A stretch of 64,000 nucleotides of DNA from Bradyrhizobium hereditatis. GTDB taxonomy: Bacteria; Pseudomonadota; Alphaproteobacteria; Rhizobiales; Xanthobacteraceae. The stretch is from NCBI RefSeq assembly GCF_020329435.1, contig NZ_JAGKJK010000014.1:1-64000 (forward strand), read 5' to 3'. The notes under the pieces are model-generated. The model did not search any database. It was given only the letters and a program-made list of their open reading frames with translations, and was not told the DNA's origin. A program made the translations under genes and the position numbers. Below, one piece after another: positions 55,027 through 62,964 of this stretch; the stretch's first letter is position 1, and each line of letters starts with the position of its first letter.

Positions 55027-56136
55027 CTAGTTCTGCAATTGGCCCAGCCGTCGTTTCGCATCGGCCGAACCGAGCTGGGCTGCCTTCTGGTACCAAATCT
55101 TTGCCGCCGCAGGATCAGGTGTGACGCTCCGCAGATCCTGGCTGCCCAGCACCTGCGGATCATAGGTTCCCGCTAGCATCAGCGCGGCCTCAGGCTCCTG
55201 CGCGTCCGCTGCGCGTTCGAGCAGCAGCCGGGCGGAGGTGATGTCGCCGATCGAGAGCAGGTTCTTCGCCCGCTTGAGTAGCGCCGCCAGTTCGTCTGGA
55301 TCGATGCGGCGTGCCGGCGCCGCCTCACGCGGGGCCGGAGCGGGCTCACGAACCGCCGGTGCAGCCGCAGCAATCGGGGCCGGCGGCGCAATCGCAGCGA
55401 CGACTTCGCGGGACGCTTCGCGAGCCACGGGCTCGGGAACCGCGACCTTACCTTTCAGCGCGCTCTGATAGGCGGCGGCAATTTCGTCCCGCGTCGGCGA
55501 GGCCGAGGCCAATGCGCTGGTATTGGGCGAGGTACGGCGAGCAGCAGCGAGCTCGGCTCCCGTCGGTTCGGCGGCAACCGGCGGCGCGGCAACGCGCGGC
55601 TGCGGCGCAGGCTCCGGCACTGCCGCAGCGAGCTGGGCGGCCGGCGGGGCGCTGCCACCACCGCCGCTACCGCCAAGCGAGGCGTTGAAGATCACGGCGC
55701 GTGTCGAATCGATGGAAAACAGAGCGAGAACGCCCGCGATCGCCGATACCACCGCGACGCCGGTGATGATGCGGCCGGCGCGCGCCTTCTTCAGTCCGCC
55801 GCTACCGAACCTTCCGCTGCCGAACTGATACTCGGAGAGCTGCTGATGGGATTCCTCTTCGTAGTTGGAGAGGAAAAGCGGCACCTGCTCGTGAGGCGGC
55901 AGCTCCTCGGGAAGCACTTCTGTACGCTCGAACGATGCATCCCTTCGATCGAACGACAGGGCAAAGGGCTGGTCGTATTGAGCCTGCTCGTAGCGGGAAT
56001 GCTCAAGCCGGGGTTGCTCGTAACGGAGCTGCTCGTACCTGGATTGATCGGCCTCATACAACCGAGGATCGCTGATGGCTTCATCAAACCGGTCAAACGG
56101 ATCTCTTGCCTGAACGGGCCTGGTATTCTCCACCAT
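55027..56136 (-). CDS. Membrane protein with Sel1-type repeats and N-terminal YEQ repeats
   Basis: 369 residues. N-terminus has imperfect 7-residue repeats (RYEQLRYEQPRLEHSRYEQA) about 27-55, a membrane segment (about 140-160, IITGVAVVSAIAGVLALFSI), a long Ala/Pro-rich periplasmic linker and two Sel1/TPR-like repeats (ARLLLERAADAQEPEAALMLA, AKIWYQKAAQLGSADAKRRLG) at the C-terminus. The Sel1 unit suggests protein contact. ATG 56136 has GGGGAG upstream; the frame running to 56418 is not used. Confidence 0.85.
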   Translation of the reverse strand: MVENTRPVQARDPFDRFDEAISDPRLYEADQSRYEQLRYEQPRLEHSRYEQAQYDQPFALSFDRRDASFERTEVLPEELPPHEQVPLFLSNYEEESHQQLSEYQFGSGRFGSGGLKKARAGRIITGVAVVSAIAGVLALFSIDSTRAVIFNASLGGSGGGGSAPPAAQLAAAVPEPAPQPRVAAPPVAAEPTGAELAAARRTSPNTSALASASPTRDEIAAAYQSALKGKVAVPEPVAREASREVVAAIAPPAPIAAAAPAVREPAPAPREAAPARRIDPDELAALLKRAKNLLSIGDITSARLLLERAADAQEPEAALMLAGTYDPQVLGSQDLRSVTPDPAAAKIWYQKAAQLGSADAKRRLGQLQN

Positions 56137-56671
56137 GGTGATGCTCCCCACTACCTGACGCAACCGACGGGCGTCCCCTGCACTTGCTTCTTGCTCTTGT
56201 TGACGTACAGGCGCCCCCTCTACTGGCCCGTAAAATCGCACACGGAATGGGTTCAAAAAACGACGGCGGGGGGCGCGAATTAGGATATTTTTTGGTATGA
56301 TTAAGGCAGACAAGCGGCATCGGGCGCTCTCAGAACACGCATTGTTACCGGCAAAATATCTTGGTGAGATAAAAACTGGGCCTCGCCGGCCGCGCCGCAC
56401 GGGCTTTTCACCCCTCAACGGACGAAACTCATCATCCTCGACTGCAGCATGGAATCGTTCGCGACTGCAACGTTCCGCAGGCCCGGTCGTTCATCCCTTC
56501 GTCGTCGAGCCGACTTAGTGTTGGTGCGCATCTTACGATCCGGATCAATGCAGATGCGCTTCTCAGACTACGACGACCCACAGGCGAAAGCTCGACCTAG
56601 TTCAAGAACGGCGGGGAAGCTAGATCGGGCATCGGCTTGAAACTGCAACCTGAAGATGATATTCGACAGGC
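56137..56671. other. Intergenic region upstream of the Sel1-type gene
   Basis: 535 bp between divergent genes. A 63-residue frame at 56449-56640 lacks a ribosome site and any recognised motif and is not called. No clear promoter pair or palindrome stands out. Confidence 0.4.
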
Positions 56672-57106
56672 ATGTTGAAGCTCGGCAAATCGGCGAAATA
56701 TGGCGCAGCCCTTGCCGCGGTTGCGCTCTATTTCTCGATCGCCCTGTGGCTCGAACGAAGTTACGTCAGTCCCGTGCCAAAAGGGCAGGTCGCGGTTCAG
56801 ATGCGGCCGCCGTTCGAACCGCTGGGCGGCGCGGCTTTCCGGTACCTTCCGAGCGCACCCAGCGAGGGCAACTCGCTGATGGCCTTTGCCGAGGATCCCG
56901 CGAACGCGGGCGACCGCCGCTCGCCGATCATCATCTACGAGGGTCATCATCCGCTCGGGCCGGCGCACAGCACGTTCGAGAACATCAGCAGGATCGGTCG
57001 CGGACATTTCGCGCATTGGACCGATCAAGGGTTCGTGTTCTCGACGAGCGACGGCAGCGATCCCAACCGCAACGGCCGACTATACTGGCTCGTGATCAAG
57101 GGCTGA
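56672..57106 (+). CDS. Membrane-anchored hypothetical protein
   Basis: 144 residues: one N-terminal membrane segment (about 8-27, KYGAALAAVALYFSIALWLERS) and a soluble beta-rich remainder ending FVFSTSDGSDPNRNGRLYWLVIKG, probably periplasmic. Residues 70-130 look like a small beta-propeller or carbohydrate-type fold but no named motif is visible. I do not recognise a family. ATG 56672 is the clear start. Confidence 0.72.
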   Translation: MLKLGKSAKYGAALAAVALYFSIALWLERSYVSPVPKGQVAVQMRPPFEPLGGAAFRYLPSAPSEGNSLMAFAEDPANAGDRRSPIIIYEGHHPLGPAHSTFENISRIGRGHFAHWTDQGFVFSTSDGSDPNRNGRLYWLVIKG

Positions 57107-57261
57107 GCCGGTCGACCTCTTAAGATGTGCGCCGTCACCAATCAGCCTTTCGGTGCGGCCTTGCTGCGCCCGCCCATCGATGACGGGCGCCTCGCGTTCC
57201 CGGCGTCGTTACCGTCGCGGTCGGCGGTCGATAGTTCGGCAGAGCGATCCGGTATCCCCGC

Positions 57262-58236
57262 CTAGGGGTGCAGGATCACCTTGCCCATCGCCTTGCGGCC
57301 GGCGAGCACTTTCAGCGCTTCGGCAGTTTGCGCCAGCGGGAAGGTGCGGTCGACATGCGAGGAGATCTTGCCTTCCGCGGTCCATTTGACGAGCTTTTCC
57401 AGGTTGGCACGGTTCTTCTCCGGATTGACCCTGGTCCACGCGCCCCAGAACACGCCGCGGATATCGCAACCCTTAAGAAGTGCGAGATTGAGCGGCATCT
57501 TCGGAATGTCGCCTGCCGCAAAGCCGATCACCAGGAAGCGGCCTTCCCAGGCGATCGAGCGCAACGCGGCTTCGGCGTAGGTGCCGCCGACCGGATCGAA
57601 GATGATGTCGACGCCCTTGCCGCCCGTGAGCCGGCGCAGACCCTCTTTCAGGTCTTCCTTGCTGTAGTTCAGCGTCAGCTCGGCGCCGTGCGCCTTGGCG
57701 AATTCGAGCTTCTCATCCGATGACGCGCAGGCGATCACCTTCAAGCCCATCAGCTTGCCGAGTTCGCACGCCGCAAGTCCGGTGCCGCCGGCCGCGCCCA
57801 GCACCGCGAGCGTCTCACCCGGCTTCGGGCTGGCGCGATCTTCCAGCGCATGCAGCGCCGTGCCGTAGATGATGATGATGCCGGCGGCGCGATCGAAATC
57901 CAGATTGTCAGGAATTTTCACGATGGAGCTTGCGGGAAGCGCGATCTTTTCCCGCGCGCCGTTATGGCCGCAGGACGCCACCACGCGATCGCCGACCTTG
58001 AGATCGGTGACGCCGGCGCCGACGCTTTCGATCACGCCGGCAACCTCGGCGGCCGGCGAGAACGGGAACGGCGGCTTGATCTGGTACTTGCCCTGGATCA
58101 TCAGGATGTCGAAGAAATTCAGCGCCGCGGCCTTGATCGCGATCACGGCCTGTCCGGGCTCGGCCAACGGATCGGGCACATCCGCGAGCACGAGATCGTC
58201 GGGTTGACAATATTGCGAGCAGAGAATGGCTTTCAT
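57262..58236 (-). CDS. NADPH:quinone oxidoreductase (zinc-free MDR family)
   Basis: 324 residues of the medium-chain reductase family. Shows ALNFFDILMIQGKYQ, PAAEVAGVIESVGAGVTDLKVGDRV and the Rossmann loop VLGAAGGTGLAACEL, without the zinc cysteines of alcohol dehydrogenases, as in QOR-type proteins. The function in vivo (quinone or enone reduction) is unknown. ATG 58236 (MKAILCSQYCQPDD). Divergent from the SDR gene. Confidence 0.93.
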   Translation of the reverse strand: MKAILCSQYCQPDDLVLADVPDPLAEPGQAVIAIKAAALNFFDILMIQGKYQIKPPFPFSPAAEVAGVIESVGAGVTDLKVGDRVVASCGHNGAREKIALPASSIVKIPDNLDFDRAAGIIIIYGTALHALEDRASPKPGETLAVLGAAGGTGLAACELGKLMGLKVIACASSDEKLEFAKAHGAELTLNYSKEDLKEGLRRLTGGKGVDIIFDPVGGTYAEAALRSIAWEGRFLVIGFAAGDIPKMPLNLALLKGCDIRGVFWGAWTRVNPEKNRANLEKLVKWTAEGKISSHVDRTFPLAQTAEALKVLAGRKAMGKVILHP

Positions 58237-58352
58237 GACGCACCTGATTTTCGGACCGACACGGATGACTGACAGCTTCATGCCGGATTTGAAGCCGGGC
58301 TACAATCCGATTCCGATGCATGACCTCATGGTGGCTCAAGGGGATTCAAACG

Positions 58353-59192
58353 ATGTTTGAAAAGGACTTGCTCGCGGGTAAGCGGATCTTGATCACCGGC
58401 GGCGGCTCGGGGCTCGGCGCCGCGATGGGACATCGCTTCGTCGAGCTCGGCGCCGAGCTATTGATCTGCGGCCGCCGGTTAGAGGTGCTGGAGGCGACGG
58501 CCGCGCGGCTGCGCGGAGAGCTCGGCGGCAAGGTTAACGTGATCGGTTGCGATATCCGAGATGGCGCCGCGGTCGATGCTATGATGGACGAGATCTGGCG
58601 CGAGGCGCCGATCGACGTGCTGGTCAACAATGCTGCCGCGACCTTCATCGCACAGACCGAACGGCTGTCGTTTCGCGCGGCAGATGCGATCCTGGCGCCG
58701 ACCCTGCACGGGACCATGTATTGCACGCTCGCCGCGGGTGCGCGCTGGATCGACGGCAAGCGCACGGGCGTGGTGTTGAGCATTCTCTCGACCTCGACGA
58801 TCACCGGCCGCGCCTTCACGGTGCCATCTGCGATGGCGAAGTCCGCGGTGCTAGCGATGACCAAGAGCCTCGCCGTGGAGTGGGGACCCAAGGGCGTGCG
58901 TACGGTCGCGATCGCGCCCGGCGCGTTTCCGACGCCTGGCGCATCGGGCCAGCTCCGTCCCGAGGGTCGCGATGAAAGCTGGGCGGAGCGCAATCCGCTC
59001 GGCCGCGCCGGCGAACATGGCGAGCTTGCCAACCTGGCAAGCTTTCTGATCTCCGACCAGGCCGGCTACATCAATGGCGAGATGGTAGTGCAGGATGGCG
59101 GCGCTCACTTGCGCAGTTCCGGCGCCGAGGATCTCTTGCAATGGACCGATGCGCAGTGGCAGAGACAGCGCGAGCGCCGGTCCAAGGGGTGA
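58353..59192 (+). CDS. SDR-family protein of the 2,4-dienoyl-CoA reductase type
   Basis: 279 residues. Rossmann motif TGGGSGLG at 15-22, NNAA at 92-95, and the catalytic region SAMAK at 159-163, where the classical Tyr is Ser and Lys163 stays. This loss is characteristic of DECR-like SDRs, so the protein likely reduces 2,4-dienoyl-CoA, and the quinone-oxidoreductase gene beside it agrees with lipid or redox work. The C-terminus has the ADLANLASFLISDQAGYINGEMVVQDGG-type Rossmann end. ATG 58353 (MFEKDLLAG) is used. Confidence 0.9.
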   Translation: MFEKDLLAGKRILITGGGSGLGAAMGHRFVELGAELLICGRRLEVLEATAARLRGELGGKVNVIGCDIRDGAAVDAMMDEIWREAPIDVLVNNAAATFIAQTERLSFRAADAILAPTLHGTMYCTLAAGARWIDGKRTGVVLSILSTSTITGRAFTVPSAMAKSAVLAMTKSLAVEWGPKGVRTVAIAPGAFPTPGASGQLRPEGRDESWAERNPLGRAGEHGELANLASFLISDQAGYINGEMVVQDGGAHLRSSGAEDLLQWTDAQWQRQRERRSKG

Positions 59193-59357
59193 AACCCAAG
59201 CATGTCTTGATTCGCTGGCGGGGACCTGGGACGAAGCGTCGCCACGACGGTGACATCGCTGTAACTGCCTTCCCAAAAAACGATTTCCCGGCTATCCATC
59301 CCCGGCGGCGCGACGCGCCCTCGGGCCATCTTCCAGTCACAATGATGAGGGAACCAG

Positions 59358-59984
59358 TTGTCCGTGTTGCGAATACTGGCATTTCTGGTTGCGATTTCGG
59401 CGTTGTGCGGGACCACAGCCCTCGCGCAAACACAAAGCCCTGCTTCGAAGGGTGCCAAGGACTCAGGCAAGGCGGCACCTGCACCTGCACCTGCGCCGGC
59501 GGCAAAGAACCCGGCACCGGCTGCTGCCGCGGGCGCCGAGCCAACCTTGATCGGTCAGTACGGCACCTGGGGTGCCTATACGGCAACACCGAATGGCAAG
59601 AAGGTGTGCTTCGCGCTGGCGAAGCCATCGTCATCGAAAACCAATCCGCCGAATCGTCCGCGTGATCCCGCCTACGCGTTCGTCTCGACGCGTCCGGCAG
59701 AGAAGGTTTTCAACGAAGTTTCGATCATGATCGGCTACGCGCTGAAGCCCGGCTCCGAATCCTCGCTCGAGGTCGGTGGCGCCTCATACGCCATGTACAC
59801 CCAGGGCGACGGGCTCTGGATCAAGAACGCGGCGGAGGAAGAGCAGATGGTCAACGCCATGCGCAAATCCGCCGAGGTCGTGGTCAAGGGCGTCTCCGCC
59901 AAGGGCACCGAGACCACGGACGTCTTTTCGCTGAAGGGGCTGTCCCAGGCGCTCGACCGGCTGGCACAGGATTGCAAGCGCTAG
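59358..59984 (+). CDS. Invasion-associated locus B (IalB)-like secreted protein
   Basis: 208 residues. Signal peptide (VLRILAFLVAISALCGTTALA, cleavage near 23), an Ala/Pro-rich linker, then the IalB core with YGTWGAYTA, KVCFALAKPSS and MIGYALKPGSESSLEVGG. Two cysteines (Cys83 and the C-terminal Cys) may pair. The start is a TTG at 59358 with AGGGA upstream; GTG 59364 is a possible alternative. No ATG is in frame. Function in free-living Rhizobiales is unknown. Confidence 0.88.
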   Translation: MSVLRILAFLVAISALCGTTALAQTQSPASKGAKDSGKAAPAPAPAPAAKNPAPAAAAGAEPTLIGQYGTWGAYTATPNGKKVCFALAKPSSSKTNPPNRPRDPAYAFVSTRPAEKVFNEVSIMIGYALKPGSESSLEVGGASYAMYTQGDGLWIKNAAEEEQMVNAMRKSAEVVVKGVSAKGTETTDVFSLKGLSQALDRLAQDCKR

Positions 59985-60047
59985 GGCGCTTTTGAGCGCA
60001 GAATGGCGTTGTTTGCGGCCCCTGGAAGACATATTTGAGTGTAACTC

Positions 60048-60162
60048 GTAGGGTGGGCAAAGGCGCGAAGCGCCGTGCCCACCATTAATGTTTGTGGTGG
60101 GCACGGCGGAGTTCATCATCGGGCGCATATTCGCGCGACCCGGTGGCTTTGCCCACCCTACG
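60048..60162. repeat. GGGTGGGC palindromic repeat, copy 2
   Basis: Ends GTAGGGTGGGCAAAGGCGC and GCTTTGCCCACCCTACG, inner GTGCCCACC / GGTGGGCAC, same plan as 987-1080. It lies directly upstream of rlmN, ending 29 bp before its ATG. Confidence 0.8.
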
Positions 60163-60190
60163 CTCCGCTTCAACCGTCTCGTGTGAGTTA

Positions 60191-61390
60191 ATGACGCTTT
60201 CATCTTCCGTGGCGCCGCTTGAGAAGGTTCCGCTCGAAACCTACGTGCCGCCAGCAAAGCCCTGGCTGATCGGCCTGTCGCGCGCCGAAATCGCCGACCG
60301 GCTCGGCGAGATCGGCGTTCCACCGGCGCAGCGCAAGATGCGCACGCAGCAGCTCTGGCACTGGATGTATTTTCGCGGCGCCAAGAGCTTTGCCGAGATG
60401 ACGAGCGTCTCCAAGGACATGCGCGCCGAGCTGGAGCAGCATTTTACCGTCGATCGCCCCGAAGTGGTGGCCGAGCAGATTTCTAGCGACGGCACCCGCA
60501 AATGGCTGCTGCGACTGCCGAGTGGCGACGCGTTCCAGAAGGCGCATGAGGTCGAGTGCGTCTACATTCCCGAAACCGATCGCGGCACGCTCTGTGTTTC
60601 CTCGCAGGTCGGCTGCACGCTGAACTGCTCGTTCTGCCACACCGGCACGCAGCGGCTGGTGCGCAATCTCACCGCCGGCGAGATCGTCGGCCAGATCATG
60701 GTAGCGCGCGACCGCCTCAACGATTGGGCGGATCGGGAAACGCCGAGCGGCGGCCGGCTCGTCACCAACATCGTCATGATGGGCATGGGCGAGCCGCTCT
60801 ACAATTTCGATGCGGTGCGCGATGCCTTGCTGATCGTTGCCGACAATGAAGGCATCGGCATTTCCCGACGGCGCATCACGCTGTCGACCTCGGGTGTGGT
60901 GCCGAACATCATCCGCACCGGCGAGGAGATCGGCGTCATGCTGGCGATCTCGCTGCATGCGGTGCGCGATGAGCTCCGCAACGAACTGGTGCCGCTGAAC
61001 CGGAAATATCCGATTGCCGAACTGCTGCAGGCCTGCCGCGACTATCCGGGCTCGTCGAACGCGCGCCGCATCACCTTCGAATACGTGATGCTCAAGGGCG
61101 TCAATGATTCCCTTGAGGATGCCAAGTTGCTGGTGAAGCTGCTCAAGGGCATCCCAGCCAAGATCAATCTGATCCCGTTCAATCCGTGGCCGGGCACGGC
61201 TTACGAATGCTCGGATTGGGAGCAGATCGAAAAGTTCTCCGAATATATCTTCAACGCCGGCTATTCCTCGCCGGTGCGCACGCCGCGCGGCCGCGACATC
61301 CTCGCTGCCTGCGGCCAGTTGAAGTCGGAGACCGAAAAACTGTCCGCGCGTGAGCGCCAGGCGCTCCGCGCCATGGCGATGACGGATTGA
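60191..61390 (+). CDS. rlmN: 23S rRNA/tRNA (adenine-C2) methyltransferase RlmN
   Basis: 399 residues, radical-SAM methyltransferase of A2503 in 23S rRNA and A37 in some tRNAs. The cluster motif is GCTLNCSFC (Cys142, Cys146, Cys149), with MGMGEPLYNF, and the C-terminal methyl-carrier Cys region LAACGQL. The N-terminal RQLWHWMYFRGA-like region (TQQLWHWMYFRGAKS) is typical. ATG 60191; an in-frame extension to 60092 lies in a repeat and is rejected. Confidence 0.97.
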   Translation: MTLSSSVAPLEKVPLETYVPPAKPWLIGLSRAEIADRLGEIGVPPAQRKMRTQQLWHWMYFRGAKSFAEMTSVSKDMRAELEQHFTVDRPEVVAEQISSDGTRKWLLRLPSGDAFQKAHEVECVYIPETDRGTLCVSSQVGCTLNCSFCHTGTQRLVRNLTAGEIVGQIMVARDRLNDWADRETPSGGRLVTNIVMMGMGEPLYNFDAVRDALLIVADNEGIGISRRRITLSTSGVVPNIIRTGEEIGVMLAISLHAVRDELRNELVPLNRKYPIAELLQACRDYPGSSNARRITFEYVMLKGVNDSLEDAKLLVKLLKGIPAKINLIPFNPWPGTAYECSDWEQIEKFSEYIFNAGYSSPVRTPRGRDILAACGQLKSETEKLSARERQALRAMAMTD

Positions 61391-61414
61391 GTGAAGGCGC
61401 ACTGCATGCAGTTC

Positions 61415-61496
61415 GTCATTGCGAGTGAAGCGAAGCAATCCATGCCTCAACACGGGGATAGATCGATGGCTTCGTCGCTTCGCTCCCCGCAGTGAC
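61415..61496. repeat. GTCATTGCGAG palindromic repeat, copy 2
   Basis: CGTCATTGCGAGTGAAGCGAAGCAATCCAT ... ATGGCTTCGTCGCTTCGCTCCCCGCAGTGAC, a degenerate copy of the 44531-44610 unit. It ends 13 bp before the next gene. Confidence 0.7.
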
Positions 61497-61508
61497 AGTG
61501 TGGCGACC

Positions 61509-62000
61509 ATGGCGCTCATCGGCCGCATGTTCGTCATCCTGTTCGCGTTCCTCGCCGCCTGCTTCGTGGCGGGGATGATCGTGGTCGGCGCGGTGCTGTA
61601 TCCTGAAATCAGCGACCTCGATAGCGGCATGATCGATCAGAGCGCGATCAACGTCATACTCGGCTTCGGCTTCATCTTCCTCTCCGGCTTTGCGCTGCTG
61701 CCGGCTCTGGTCGTGGTCTTGATCACCGAAGCCTTCTATATCCGAAGCGTGCTGGCCTATGCGATCGGCGGCGGGATCGTCGGCGCCGCCTGCTATCTCG
61801 GGCTTGTTCCGTTCGATACCGAGACGCTGCAGTTCGACGGCATCATCCGCCGCCATCTCGAAATCATGACCGGGGCCGGCATTGTTGCGGGCCTCGTCTA
61901 CTGGCTGATCGCCGGACGCACCGCCGGCGCCTGGCGTGAGCCGCCGCCACCTTTGCGGCCGCCACCGCCATTACCGTCGCAGTCCCGCCCACTGTCGTGA
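61509..62000 (+). CDS. Four-helix hypothetical membrane protein
   Basis: 163 residues with about four membrane segments (8-30, 45-75, 78-100, 118-135 approximately) and a Pro-rich cytoplasmic tail (PPPPLRPPPPLP). No enzyme motif. Start ATG 61509 (MALIGRM); the longer frame to 61419 would run into the repeat. Next to a PAP2 phosphatase. Probably an inner-membrane protein of unknown role. Confidence 0.8.
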   Translation: MALIGRMFVILFAFLAACFVAGMIVVGAVLYPEISDLDSGMIDQSAINVILGFGFIFLSGFALLPALVVVLITEAFYIRSVLAYAIGGGIVGAACYLGLVPFDTETLQFDGIIRRHLEIMTGAGIVAGLVYWLIAGRTAGAWREPPPPLRPPPPLPSQSRPLS

Positions 62001-62090
62001 CCTTTCCTGTTTCTTCCCTTCTTCCACGAGGGAGAAGGTAAGTTTGCGTGAGCCTTTTCATCCTCGACCGCCTCGGCTAAACCCCGCGCC

Positions 62091-62852
62091 ATGAATCGGA
62101 CCGGACTTGTCATCGCGTTGGGCCTATCGCTCGTCATCGGACTGCTGTTCGGGATCTACCCCGAGCTCGATCTGAAGCTCGCGGCATTGTTCTACGATCC
62201 CGCAACTGCCTCGTTTCCATCGAAACAGAACGGGCTTTATGCTTTCGCGCGCGATGCCGCGATGTGGATCGCCTGGGCGCTGGCATTGCCGGCGCTGTTC
62301 GCGATTGTCGCAAAGCTGTTGCGGCCGGACAGGCCGATGCTGATGCCCGGACGCGCGGCGGTGTTTCTGCTGGTCACGATCCTGCTCTCTGCGGTTGTGC
62401 TGACCAACCTCACCTTCAAGAGCTATTGGGGCCGGCCGCGGCCCGTCGTGGTGACGGAGTTCAAAGGTCCCTGGAAATTCGTGCCGTGGTGGGATCCGCG
62501 CGGCGAATGCGGGCGCAACTGCTCGTTTTTCTCGGGCGAGGGCGCCACTGCGTTCTGGACCTATGCCCCCGCAGCCCTGACGCCGCCGGCCTGGCGGCCT
62601 CTCGCCTATGTGGCGGCGACCGTGTTCGGGGCCGCCACCAGCGGGCTGCGGATGGCGTTCGGCGGGCATTTCTTTACCGACGTCGCCGCGGCTGGCCTCG
62701 TCAGCTTCTTCGTGATCTGGCTGGCCTATGCCTGGATCTACCGCTGGCCGTCGACCCGGCTGACGGATGCGCAGATCGAGGCCGGACTGGCGCGCTGGGG
62801 CCGGCCCGGCTACCGCCTGTGGCGGCGCTGGCGTCGACGTGCGGCGGCGTAA
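62091..62852 (+). CDS. PAP2-family phosphatase, LpxE-like
   Basis: 253 residues with five or six membrane segments and the three PAP2 motifs: KSYWGRPRP (Lys110-x6-Arg117-Pro), SGE at 148-150 in the second motif, where the usual SGH His is Glu150, and LRMAFGGHFFTD (Arg187-x5-His193-x3-Asp197). The His193/Asp197 catalytic pair is present. The substitution of the middle His is unusual but occurs in some lipid-A phosphatase-like members. Likely acts on a lipid phosphate at the outer leaflet. Confidence 0.9.
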   Translation: MNRTGLVIALGLSLVIGLLFGIYPELDLKLAALFYDPATASFPSKQNGLYAFARDAAMWIAWALALPALFAIVAKLLRPDRPMLMPGRAAVFLLVTILLSAVVLTNLTFKSYWGRPRPVVVTEFKGPWKFVPWWDPRGECGRNCSFFSGEGATAFWTYAPAALTPPAWRPLAYVAATVFGAATSGLRMAFGGHFFTDVAAAGLVSFFVIWLAYAWIYRWPSTRLTDAQIEAGLARWGRPGYRLWRRWRRRAAA

Positions 62853-62964
62853 TTCGATCCCGGCCGCGAGGCGCCATTAAACACGTGCCCACAGCTACGA
62901 AATTTGTTATTCGCGCCGTCAAGCCGCAACCGGCATCCGCCCATTTCGACCGATTGGAAGCCCT

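Noticed and set aside
56449..56640. 63-residue frame in the intergenic gap
   Set aside because: No ribosome site, no hydrophobic or family pattern.
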